5,227 nt of DNA from Deltaproteobacteria bacterium (GTDB lineage Bacteria > Desulfobacterota > Desulfarculia > Adiutricales > Adiutricaceae). The DNA lies in assembly GCA_031278835.1 (NCBI GenBank), contig JAITJP010000110.1, forward strand, positions 1-5,227, given 5' to 3'. Below are positions 1 to 5,103 of the stretch, piece after piece. The translations under genes were made by a program, and so were the position numbers. The stretch's first letter is position 1, and each line of letters opens with the position of its first letter. The notes below the pieces were generated by a model. The model did not search any database, was not told the origin of the DNA, and saw only the letters and a program-made list of their open reading frames with translations.

Positions 1-400
1 CAAAAGCCGGATGGCGGTTTAGCAAATGGTCAACCATGAGGACGCGGCCGGCCCGCTGGGCCGTCTCAACCATGAGCTCCCCGTCCTCAAGGCTCAAAGC
101 CAAGGGCTTTTCCACGAAAACGTCCCGGCCCAAGCCCAGGGCCTCCAGGGCCATGGCCGCGTGGCTGGCGGCCGGACTGGCGATGGCCACGGCCTTAACT
201 TCCTCATGCCTATAAACTTCCCTTAAGTCCCCGGTCACCTCCAGCCCGGCATACTCGCGGCCAATCCTGGCCCGGACTTGCTCATCGGGGTCATAGACCA
301 CCTTGAGGGCCCCCAAGGCGTAAAAATCCCTCACCAAATTTTGGCCCCAATAGCCGGCTCCCAAAACGGCCACCTGGGGCGGCGCTTTTTTTTGGCTCAT
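1..400 (-). CDS. Gfo/Idh/MocA-family NAD(P)-dependent oxidoreductase, N-terminal part (cut by window edge)
   Basis: I translated the minus strand from ATG at 400; the frame stays open for 133 codons and runs off the left edge. The product begins MSQKKAPPQVAVLGAGYWGQ. This is a Rossmann fold with the dinucleotide-binding GxGxxG at residues 14-19. The family signature EKP is at 97-99, where the lysine normally takes part in catalysis. A VDHLLNRHPA stretch near residue 123 resembles the V(G/D)HxxxxHP motif of sugar-nucleotide dehydrogenases in this family. These enzymes oxidise or reduce sugars, inositols or nucleotide sugars in the cytoplasm; the substrate cannot be told from this third of the protein. 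The start is supported by a GGGAA ribosome site at 412-408; the ATGs just upstream (414, 408) hit a stop at once. The gene lies 42 bp after the HPt gene on the same strand, so an operon is likely. Confidence 0.9.
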   Translation of the reverse strand, partial: MSQKKAPPQVAVLGAGYWGQNLVRDFYALGALKVVYDPDEQVRARIGREYAGLEVTGDLREVYRHEEVKAVAIASPAASHAAMALEALGLGRDVFVEKPLALSLEDGELMVETAQRAGRVLMVDHLLNRHPAF

Positions 401-407
401 AAAAACA

Positions 408-412
408 TTCCC
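408..412 (-). promoter_or_regulatory. Ribosome binding site of the oxidoreductase gene
   Basis: On the minus strand GGGAA lies 7 nt before ATG 400. It supports that start over two upstream ATGs in another frame, which run into a stop after a few codons. Confidence 0.5.
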
Positions 413-418
413 ATTAAT

Positions 419-442
419 AAAAAAATCCTGGCCCAATGGGCC
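419..442 (-). terminator. Small hairpin plus T-run between the HPt and oxidoreductase genes (weak terminator or attenuator)
   Basis: Immediately after the HPt stop codon the minus strand reads GGCCCATTGGGCC (442-430), a 5-6 bp GC stem. It is followed by AGGA and then seven T (425-419). The four-base gap between stem and T-run and the short stem make it a weak intrinsic terminator. Partial read-through into the oxidoreductase is the natural reading, which would lower its expression relative to the HPt gene. Confidence 0.4.
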
Positions 443-1306
443 TTAAATATTCAAAGCGGCTTTGGCCTTGGCCAGATCCTCGTAGGTGGTCATCTTGTTT
501 TCCAGTGACCACAAGACCAAAAGGCGCCAAAAATCCGGCTGCTTCTCAGGGTCGATAATTAAAATAAAATGAATATCGTCCACAAAAACCAGTTCCCTTA
601 TGAGCCTTATTTCATCAAAACTTAAAGTGGTCAAGGAATTAACGTCCAAGATAAAATAATTTTTCCCTTTTTCCAAAAACTTCATATAGGTCTGGCCCTT
701 TTCCCCCAGCTGACCGTCGGCCAAGACTTCAATCACGGCCCCATCGGGCCCCTCTTGGTCTTGGCCGGCCTCCTCGGCGGCCACCTGGCCGGCCTCGGTG
801 TCCGCCTCGGGCCAGGGAAAGACCGGCTCCATAATCTCGGCTTCGTCTGGTGCCTCAAAAGTCTGACCAGAAACGGCTGGGCTTTCCTGGGGGCCTCTTT
901 CCTCGGACAGACTGGGCCGCTCCAAGGCGGCTTCTTCTTCGGCTATGGCTTGATTTAAGGCCGGCAGCCAATCGACCTCTTCATCATCGCCGGCTTCCAA
1001 GCGAGTCAAGATGACTTCCACGGCGTCCAGAACTTGAAATAGCTGATTGACCGTGGTCTCGGGACAGACATGCCCAGGCGTGTCTCTGACCGTTTGAAGC
1101 AGGTTCTCGGCCCCGTGGAGCATACCATACAAGTTTTTTAGATTAACGAAACCGCTGTTGCCCTTGATGGTGTGCAGGGTGCCCATGAGGGCGTTAAGCT
1201 TGGCTAAAGAATCGGGCTCATTTTCCAGCTCCATCAGCTGGGTACCGGCCGTGGCCAAATGCTCCCTGGCGTCAAAAATAAACTCATCCATTAACTCGCT
1301 GGCCAT
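443..1306 (-). CDS. HPt-domain histidine phosphotransfer protein with acidic linker and C-terminal alpha/beta domain
   Basis: This is a 287-aa protein. Residues 1-110 form an HPt (CheA P1-like) four-helix domain: the phospho-accepting site is H45 in LHTIKGNSGF, matching the HxxKG consensus of CheA-type HPt modules. Residues about 115-200 are a low-complexity linker rich in Glu, Ala, Gly and Pro. Residues about 200-287 form a compact alpha/beta stretch (KNYFILDVNSLTTLSFDEI, then FILIIDPE) that loosely recalls STAS or anti-sigma-antagonist folds; that match is a guess. There is no histidine-kinase ATPase, CheW-like or receiver domain, so it should act as a phosphorelay intermediate served by a separate kinase. 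It looks soluble, with no signal peptide or membrane segment. A GGGAGG ribosome site at 1317-1312 sits 5 nt before ATG 1306. It is the first gene of a leftward unit with the oxidoreductase. The HPt call is firm; the pathway is unknown. Confidence 0.85.
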   Translation of the reverse strand: MASELMDEFIFDAREHLATAGTQLMELENEPDSLAKLNALMGTLHTIKGNSGFVNLKNLYGMLHGAENLLQTVRDTPGHVCPETTVNQLFQVLDAVEVILTRLEAGDDEEVDWLPALNQAIAEEEAALERPSLSEERGPQESPAVSGQTFEAPDEAEIMEPVFPWPEADTEAGQVAAEEAGQDQEGPDGAVIEVLADGQLGEKGQTYMKFLEKGKNYFILDVNSLTTLSFDEIRLIRELVFVDDIHFILIIDPEKQPDFWRLLVLWSLENKMTTYEDLAKAKAALNI

Positions 1307-1580
1307 ACCATCCTCCCAACAAATCTAAAAATAAAAACCCACTGCTTTTCCTAAAGCCATAGCCGCCAAAGAATGGCCCAACCTAATCTTTTTTTTCTAC
1401 CCTTAGAGCCGCCCTGACCAGCCTAGGACAAAAACACCCATAACGACCGACATTATACCATGAGCTGGTTCAAATCCGCCACTGTTGAGTTTTTTCCGCT
1501 CTCTCCCGGCCTCCCCCCTGCCCAGCCCCGGGCGGCCCAAGGCCCGCCCAATACCCGCCCAGCTCTCCTCTAGCCAACCT
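1307..1580. other. Intergenic leader region of the HPt gene and pyrimidine-rich tract
   Basis: No credible gene is present. On the minus strand this holds the HPt ribosome site, a roughly 140-nt leader and a probable extended -10 promoter (1452-1460). Between about 1488 and 1530 the plus strand is strongly C/T-biased. A GC-rich hairpin follows at 1530-1549: GGGC-GGCC, loop CAA, then GGCC-C-GCCC with one bulged C. The hairpin has no T-run on either side, so I do not call it a terminator. Confidence 0.5.
1452..1460 (-). promoter_or_regulatory. Extended -10 promoter candidate for the HPt gene
   Basis: The minus strand reads TGGTATAAT: a perfect -10 hexamer (1457-1452) with the TGn extension that can compensate for a poor -35. 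No good -35 lies 16-18 bp upstream. It would give a leader of about 140 nt before the HPt start. Confidence 0.4.
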
Positions 1581-1623
1581 CCTATAATAATGATACTGAG
1601 CCAAGATTAAGCCCCTTTAAAAA

Positions 1624-1661
1624 AGCCGGTCATTATTTTCATGCCTATAATAATGATGGCT
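1624..1661. repeat. Imperfect inverted repeat in the left part of the array
   Basis: AGCC-GG-TCATTATT (1624-1637) is complementary to AATAATGA-T-GGCT (1649-1661), apart from the two-for-one mismatch in the middle. The loop is 11 nt. The right arm contains one of the array's TAATAATG anchors. Confidence 0.5.
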
Positions 1662-1780
1662 AAAGATCAAAAAACGACCTTTTAAGCAAGCCTCAAACCA
1701 AGAGACAAACACAATTACCAGGCTAAGCCAAAGTTAAATTGATCAAATCAGATCTTTTCTCAGATGGCCGCTAATATTCG

Positions 1781-2026
1781 GCCAAACACGAAATTTTTTT
1801 AGCTCATAATTGGCCCAGGCCCAGAATCAAAAATTTTTAGTCAATCCTGGGCCAAAAGATTTTGATCCAGGTGATCGTTAAATATTGCTGCCAATAATAA
1901 TGGTCCAAACACGAGATTTTTTATGATCAAAAACGTCCCAGGCCCAGAATCAAATATTTTTTGTCAATCCTCGGCCAAAAGATTTTGATCCAGGTGACCT
2001 TGAACCAATAGTATTAATAATGATAA
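1781..2026. repeat. Two in-register 123-bp higher-order units with internal dyads
   Basis: The two units share long blocks in the same order: CCAAACACGA, CAGGCCCAGAATCAAA, GTCAATCCT-GGCCAAAAG and ATTTTGATCCAGGTGA. Each holds inverted repeats. In the first, GGCCCAG (1818-1824) faces CTGGGCC (1847-1853). In the second, GATCAAAA (1925-1932) faces TTTTGATC (1983-1990). Each unit could therefore extrude a stem-loop. The blocks TGGgCCAAAaGATTTTGATC and TGGtCCAAAcacgaGATTTT look like diverged half-units, so a 61-bp element seems to have duplicated first and the dimer later. Confidence 0.7.
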
Positions 2027-2115
2027 GCCAAACAAAAATTTTTGGTGATCAAAATCGCCTCGGGCCAAAAGCTACCAATAATAATGGTCTAGAGTGGTGG
2101 ATAAAGTGGGCCGGG

Positions 2116-2160
2116 GCTTTCGGGGTTTTCAGGGCCGTGAGGCTGGCCGGAAAGGAAAGC
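2116..2160. repeat. GC-rich imperfect hairpin inside the array
   Basis: GCTTTC (2116-2121) pairs with GAAAGC (2155-2160). Inside it TTTC (2127-2130) pairs with GAAA (2150-2153), and GGCC (2133-2136) with GGCC (2145-2148) around an 8-nt loop. This GC-rich island interrupts the AT-rich array at the lattice position (about 2139) where no TAATAA anchor is seen, so it may be an insertion or a diverged unit. Confidence 0.4.
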
Positions 2161-2340
2161 TCATTGGATTAAACAAGTATCTGGCCACTAGTCAGAGTTA
2201 ATAAGTTTATAAAACTCAATGTTGGTAGATCAAAATGGGCTGAGACCTTTAGTCAAGGTTAATAACTGCCCAAAGCTCGATGTTGGGAGAGCAAAATAGG
2301 CTGTGACCTTTAGTCAGGGTTAATAATTGGCCAGAGAGGC

Positions 2341-2619
2341 TGGAGCGATATAAAGGGAACTAATAGCCAGTAGGCTTAGGTTCAATAAGAGAGCAAACGG
2401 GTGATCCAAATTCAGATCAATGGTTAGGAGGGCTATATAGTAAAATAAATTTCAGGGAAACACTCAGAAATTGAAAATCCATCGCTAAATTTTAAGCTTG
2501 TCGATATGACATTCAAGTTATTTCTGCTTTTCCAATGGGTCTGAGCTTGATAAAATGTCGCTAAAGCCTTGACTTAAAAAACACCATTATTCACAGCTCG
2601 GCTAAGAGAGACCAAGATC
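2341..2619. other. AT-rich intergenic stretch without a recognisable gene
   Basis: I see no open frame with a ribosome site. A TTATTCACA sequence at 2587-2595 matches the DnaA-box consensus TTATNCACA. The 61-bp lattice is no longer detectable here by eye. Confidence 0.5.
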
Positions 2620-2669
2620 GAAAAATTAAAAAAATTTTTGTTGACATGGGCAAATTTATTGGTTACACT
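2620..2669 (+). promoter_or_regulatory. Strong sigma70 promoter with A/T-rich UP-like element
   Basis: A perfect TTGACA (2641-2646), a 17-bp spacer and TACACT (2664-2669) make a near-consensus housekeeping promoter. It is preceded by an A-run/T-run tract (2620-2639) of the kind that binds the RNA polymerase alpha subunits. The start of transcription would be near 2676. No open frame with a ribosome site follows for more than 400 bp; the next gene is xre at 3110. Confidence 0.6.
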
Positions 2670-2675
2670 ACATCT

Positions 2676-2822
2676 CACGTGGTGATTAAGCATGCCTAGT
2701 GTTCAGGCGAAGCCTTATTAATGGCCTAATTTCTACATACAGCATTATCATAACAAAGCAAAATTTAATAAAAAGTTATCTATTATTAACTAGGCAAATT
2801 TTGAGTATGGCTAATCATCAAT
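2676..2822 (+). ncRNA. Candidate structured small RNA downstream of the orphan promoter
   Basis: Starting about where the promoter at 2641-2669 should initiate, the sequence can close on itself over 140 nt. Bases 2680-2691 pair with 2810-2820 (11 pairs including one G-U, one bulged A). Bases 2693-2700 (TGCCTAGT) then pair perfectly with 2789-2796 (ACTAGGCA). Inside lies a tight hairpin AGGC-GAA-GCCT (2705-2715) and an all-A/U helix option, TTATTAA (2715-2721) with TTAATAA (2765-2771). I do not recognise it as 6S, SRP, tmRNA or RNase P RNA, and no reverse transcriptase is present to suggest a retron. I see no clear terminator after 2822, so the 3' end is unknown; it could instead be a long leader of xre. 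Confidence 0.4.
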
Positions 2823-3075
2823 ACCAAAGGCCATGCGAATCGTTATAATGGAGCCAAAGGAAAATTATAAAATCGAAAACAATAATTTATATGACTTTAT
2901 CAACTAAATATCTACTTTTACCCAAGCTGCTTTTTAATTCCAGGACCTAAATCTAAAGACACCTCGCTTAAATTTCCAACGAAAATATCCTTTACGCTTT
3001 GAAAATCGGTATGGTTTATAAAATAGTTTCTTCACTTCCTGAACTCGGTATAGGATCGAGCTTTAGGATATGTTT

Positions 3076-3081
3076 TATAAT
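3076..3081 (+). promoter_or_regulatory. Candidate -10 box of the xre gene
   Basis: TATAAT lies 28 bp before the xre start, giving a leader of about 20 nt that includes the ribosome site. The -35 region is poor. The ten bases TATAATAATG (3076-3085) also occur in the array at 1583 and 1646. Confidence 0.35.
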
Positions 3082-3097
3082 AATGTTTCTTATTCAC

Positions 3098-3103
3098 AAG
3101 GAG
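3098..3103 (+). promoter_or_regulatory. Ribosome binding site that sets the xre start
   Basis: AAGGAG lies 6 nt before ATG 3110 and 3 nt before ATG 3107. The ATG at 3110 is in the Xre frame and has the better spacing. The in-frame ATG at 2999 has no such site, so the 107-aa reading is rejected. Confidence 0.75.
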
Positions 3104-3109
3104 AAAATG

Positions 3110-3322
3110 ATGCAAGAAACCGCTAAGGTAAACCCCCAAGCCTTCGAAACGGCTAGGAAGTCTCAACTCTTGGACAAAAACTCTCTAGCTCGTATGGCCG
3201 GGGTTTCCTCCCTAACCATCACCCGTCTTGAGACCGGCAAGCCGGTTCTCTTGAAAAACATCAAGAAGGTTATGCACGCCCTCGGCTTCACCGTTGACGA
3301 CAAAGACCGTTTTTTTATGTAA
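3110..3322 (+). CDS. Small Xre/Cro-type helix-turn-helix DNA-binding protein
   Basis: This is a 70-aa protein beginning MQETAKVNPQAFETARKS. It consists almost entirely of one HTH_XRE domain: residues 12-20 form helix 1, LDKNSLARMAGVS (21-33) helix 2 and the turn, and SLTITRLETGK (34-44) the recognition helix. The closing helix KNIKKVMHALGF spans 49-60. The ExGK and LG-F positions fit the family. Such proteins bind operators as dimers; stand-alone ones of this size are phage-type repressors, antitoxins or small autoregulators. No toxin-like partner is adjacent: the upstream kilobase is gene-free and the downstream gene is convergent. It starts at ATG 3110 behind AAGGAG. A stem-loop starts two bases after its stop. 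Target and role are unknown; autoregulation through the nearby dyad or binding to the repeat array are only hypotheses. Confidence 0.8.
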   Translation: MQETAKVNPQAFETARKSQLLDKNSLARMAGVSSLTITRLETGKPVLLKNIKKVMHALGFTVDDKDRFFM

Positions 3323-3348
3323 AAAACCGGGTCCACAAGACCCGGTTT
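3321..3348 (-). terminator. Intrinsic terminator between convergent xre and gltA
   Basis: AAACCGGGTC (3324-3333) and GACCCGGTTT (3339-3348) form a perfect 10-bp stem with loop CACAA. On the minus strand the stem runs into six T (3326-3321), a canonical terminator for transcripts coming from gltA. On the plus strand only three T follow before CC, so termination of xre transcripts here would be weaker. Confidence 0.75.
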
Positions 3349-3356
3349 CCGCCAAG

Positions 3357-3377
3357 CCAGCCTGCCGTGAGCGCTGG
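3357..3377. repeat. Short inverted repeat CCAGC/GCTGG
   Basis: CCAGC (3357-3361) and GCTGG (3373-3377) form a 5-bp stem with an 11-nt loop. It is the weakest of four consecutive stem-loops in this convergent intergenic region. Confidence 0.35.
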
Positions 3378-3386
3378 TCCTTTTCA

Positions 3387-3429
3387 AACGCGAGCCACCA
3401 TAGTTTTGGGCAAACCGGTGGCTCGCGTT
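3387..3429. repeat. Perfect 13-bp inverted repeat (stem-loop)
   Basis: AACGCGAGCCACC (3387-3399) is exactly complementary to GGTGGCTCGCGTT (3417-3429). The 17-nt loop contains an additional GTTT (3403-3406) / AAAC (3412-3415) pairing. There is no adequate T-run on either side, so it is structured but not itself a standard terminator. Confidence 0.75.
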
Positions 3430-3438
3430 ACCTTCTTA

Positions 3439-3470
3439 GGTAAGCGGCGCCAAATCAATCGCCGCTTACC
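3439..3470. repeat. Perfect 11-bp inverted repeat (stem-loop)
   Basis: GGTAAGCGGCG (3439-3449) pairs with CGCCGCTTACC (3460-3470) around a 10-nt loop. On the plus strand it is followed by an A-rich run. The five bases TTACC at 3428-3432, just outside the neighbouring stem, could compete for GGTAA at 3439-3443, so two mutually exclusive folds are possible. Confidence 0.75.
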
Positions 3471-3565
3471 AAAATAAAAATCTCCATTCCAGCCAGACTT
3501 TTTGTTTTTTCTTATGCCCGCCATTAATCCCATTAAAAATTTTCGTTTGTTTTTTTCGCCAAGTG

Positions 3566-3640
3566 GTTTTGGGCTTATTTTTAGGCCCAAGTTTGGGGCC
3601 CAAGTTTTCAGCCCAAGTTTTCAGTTTAGTTTTGGGCTTA
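3566..3640. repeat. 13-bp tandem repeats bracketed by a 12-bp direct repeat at the gltA 3' end
   Basis: GCCCAAGTTT plus three variable bases occurs three times head to tail (3585, 3598, 3611; the last two copies are identical over 13 bp). A 12-bp sequence GTTTTGGGCTTA flanks them at 3566-3577 and 3629-3640. The second copy includes the gltA stop codon. Because GGGCTT and AAGCCC elements alternate, several alternative small stems can form in the gltA 3' untranslated RNA. I see no terminator-grade stem plus T-run within this stretch itself. Confidence 0.65.
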
Positions 3641-5095
3641 ATTTGGGGCCAGAGTTTTGGCTATGTCCAGGGCGGCTTTTTTGCCAGCGCCCATGGCCAT
3701 GATGACCGTGGCCGCTCCGGTTACGGCGTCTCCTCCGGCCCAGACCTTATTTCTGGAAGTTAGGCCGTTCTGGTCGGCCATTAAACCGCCCCACTTTTGG
3801 GTGTCCAGGCCTTGGGTGGAGGCGGCTATCAGGGGATTTGGGGAGGTGCCCAGGGCCATGATGACCGAGTCAGTCGGTAAAATAAATTCTCCGCCTGGCT
3901 TAATGACCGGTCGAGGCCGGCCCGAGGCGTCCGGCTGACCCAGTTCCATCTGGGCGCAGGTCACCGAGATGACCCAGCCGTTTTTGGGATCCCGGGGCTG
4001 GTCGGGGTTTTGAAAGCCGTTAATCTCAATGGGGCTGGAGAGAAACTTAAAAATCACCCCTTCCTCGTGGGCGTGTTCCACTTCCTCGGCCCGGGCCGGG
4101 AGTTCCTGGGCCGATCGCCGGTAAACTATGCTTACCTCGGCTCCCAGCCTTCTGGCGCAGCGGGCCGCGTCCATGGCCACGTTGCCGCCCCCGACCACGA
4201 CGAATTTTTGACCCCTAAAAATAGGCGTCCAAGCCCCCTCCAGATAGGCCTTCATTAAATTTATCCTGGTCAAAAACTCATTGGCCGAAAAAACCCCGTT
4301 TAAGTTTTCCCCGGGTATGTTCATAAACATGGGAAGCCCGGCCCCGCTGCCAATAAAAACCGCCTTAAAACCATCCCTTTCAAAAAGCTCATCCACGGTC
4401 AGGGTTTTTCCGACCACGACGTTGGTCCTGATCTCCACGCCCTTTTGGCGAAGGCCCATGATTTCTTTTTGAACGATCTTTTTGGGCAACCTAAACTCGG
4501 GAATACCGTAAACCAAAACGCCCCCGGGTATATGCAAGGCCTCAAAAATGGTCACGGCGAAACCGCGATCGGCCAAAGTTGCGGCGCAGGAAAGCCCGGC
4601 CGGACCTGAGCCGACCACGGCCACTTTGATTTTTTCCTGAGCCAGGCTAGCCAATTGGCCAGGAGCCCCTGGGCCCTGGCTAGGCTCCCAGTCGCCCTGT
4701 GGCAGATCGATTTTGGCCAGCTTCCAGTCGGCCACGAATCGTTCCAATCGGCCTATGGCCACGGCCTCACCTTTACGGCCCCTCAAACAGACCGCCTCGC
4801 ATTGGGATTCCTGGGGGCAGACCCGGCCGCACACGGCCGGTAAACTTCCGTGTTTGACTATCTCCTGATAGGCGGCCTCGTAGTCGCCTTTTTTAAGATG
4901 GGCTATAAAAGCAGGTATCTCGATTCCCACCGGGCAGTTGGCCACGCAGGGTTTTTTCTTGCAAGCCAAACAGCGCTCGGCTTCGGCCCTGGCCTGACTT
5001 TCATCATAGCCCAGGCTCACTTCCGAAAAATTTTTCACCCGCACTTCCGGGTCTAGACTGGGCATGGGGACTTTTTTATTCAAAGCCATGGCCAT
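3638..5095 (-). CDS. gltA: NADPH-dependent glutamate synthase small-subunit-type oxidoreductase (GltA/NfnB-like FAD, Fe-S protein)
   Basis: This is a complete 485-aa cytoplasmic flavoprotein of the GltD/GltA family. Residues about 20-125 are the Fe-S helical domain with two cysteine sets: C42, C45, C50, C54 and C89, C93, C99, C103. FAD binding is shown by GSGPAG (162-167) and, near the C terminus, WAGGDAVTGAATV (452-464). The NADPH-binding Rossmann fold has VGGGNVAMD (301-309) and the YRRS (325-328) that favours NADP. In this family the protein passes electrons between NADPH, FAD and Fe-S clusters. It serves either in archaeal/anaerobe-type glutamate synthase or as the large subunit of NADH-dependent ferredoxin:NADP oxidoreductase (NfnB). 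No NfnA-like or glutamate synthase large-subunit partner is visible on either side. The start ATG 5095 has AAGGAG 8 nt upstream; ATG 5089 is a less likely alternative. The symbol is used in the glutamate synthase sense, not citrate synthase. Confidence 0.9.
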   Translation of the reverse strand: MAMALNKKVPMPSLDPEVRVKNFSEVSLGYDESQARAEAERCLACKKKPCVANCPVGIEIPAFIAHLKKGDYEAAYQEIVKHGSLPAVCGRVCPQESQCEAVCLRGRKGEAVAIGRLERFVADWKLAKIDLPQGDWEPSQGPGAPGQLASLAQEKIKVAVVGSGPAGLSCAATLADRGFAVTIFEALHIPGGVLVYGIPEFRLPKKIVQKEIMGLRQKGVEIRTNVVVGKTLTVDELFERDGFKAVFIGSGAGLPMFMNIPGENLNGVFSANEFLTRINLMKAYLEGAWTPIFRGQKFVVVGGGNVAMDAARCARRLGAEVSIVYRRSAQELPARAEEVEHAHEEGVIFKFLSSPIEINGFQNPDQPRDPKNGWVISVTCAQMELGQPDASGRPRPVIKPGGEFILPTDSVIMALGTSPNPLIAASTQGLDTQKWGGLMADQNGLTSRNKVWAGGDAVTGAATVIMAMGAGKKAALDIAKTLAPN

Positions 5096-5103
5096 TGGGC
5101 CTT

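Larger units (their letters stand above)
1583..2340. repeat. Degenerate tandem array with about 61-bp period
   Basis: A TAATAA-type anchor, often TAATAATGG followed by CCAAA, recurs at 1585, 1648, 1772, 1895, 2018, 2079, 2199, 2260 and 2321. The steps are 63, 124, 123, 123, 61, 120, 61 and 61, that is, one or two times about 61 bp over 736 bp. Downstream of the anchor, units share blocks such as GATCAAAA. Units at 1781-1903 and 1904-2026 are close copies in register at 123 bp; 2027-2087 is a 61-bp version missing the middle. From 2189 three units with TAGTCA-GGTTAATAA recur at exactly 61 bp (2189, 2250, 2311). They align with the left part through TTGGTnGATCAAAAT (2041-2054 and 2222-2236). 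There is no open frame and no CRISPR-like constant repeat with unique spacers. Function unknown. Confidence 0.75.
2823..3109. other. AT-rich upstream region of the xre gene
   Basis: No gene is seen. A TATAAT at 2844-2849 lacks a good -35 partner. Near the xre gene lie a short dyad CTCG (3044-3047) / CGAG (3057-3060), a possible operator, and a -10-like TATAAT at 3076-3081. The frame is open from an ATG at 2999, but the part before 3110 has no ribosome site and does not look like part of an Xre protein. Confidence 0.4.

Noticed and set aside
26..958. Plus-strand open frames at 26-226, 278-508 and 755-958
   Set aside because: They lie antisense to the oxidoreductase and HPt genes and look like GC-rich shadow frames.
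1530..1549. Intrinsic terminator at the GC-rich hairpin
   Set aside because: No T-run follows on either strand.
1583..2340. CRISPR array
   Set aside because: The repeats are degenerate over their whole length, with no constant 24-40-bp repeat alternating with unique spacers, and no cas genes are present.
2676..2822. Retron msr-msd RNA
   Set aside because: Closing inverted repeats are reminiscent, but no reverse transcriptase gene follows and the conserved retron features are not recognisable.
2999..3322. Longer 107-aa version of the Xre protein starting at 2999
   Set aside because: The extra 37 residues have no ribosome site, are hydrophobic and unlike Xre proteins, and a strong AAGGAG sits just before the internal ATG 3110.
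3387..3470. Integron attC site
   Set aside because: The stems end in AAC...GTT, but the RYYYAAC/GTRRRRY core arrangement is not met and there is no integrase or cassette structure.
3384..3590. Small basic open frame on the minus strand (68 aa)
   Set aside because: It needs a TTG start without a good ribosome site, and its sequence is dictated by the repeats and hairpins it crosses.
3657..5056. Several 60-90-aa plus-strand open frames opposite gltA
   Set aside because: They are antisense shadows of a complete, motif-rich gene, with no family resemblance and no ribosome sites of note.
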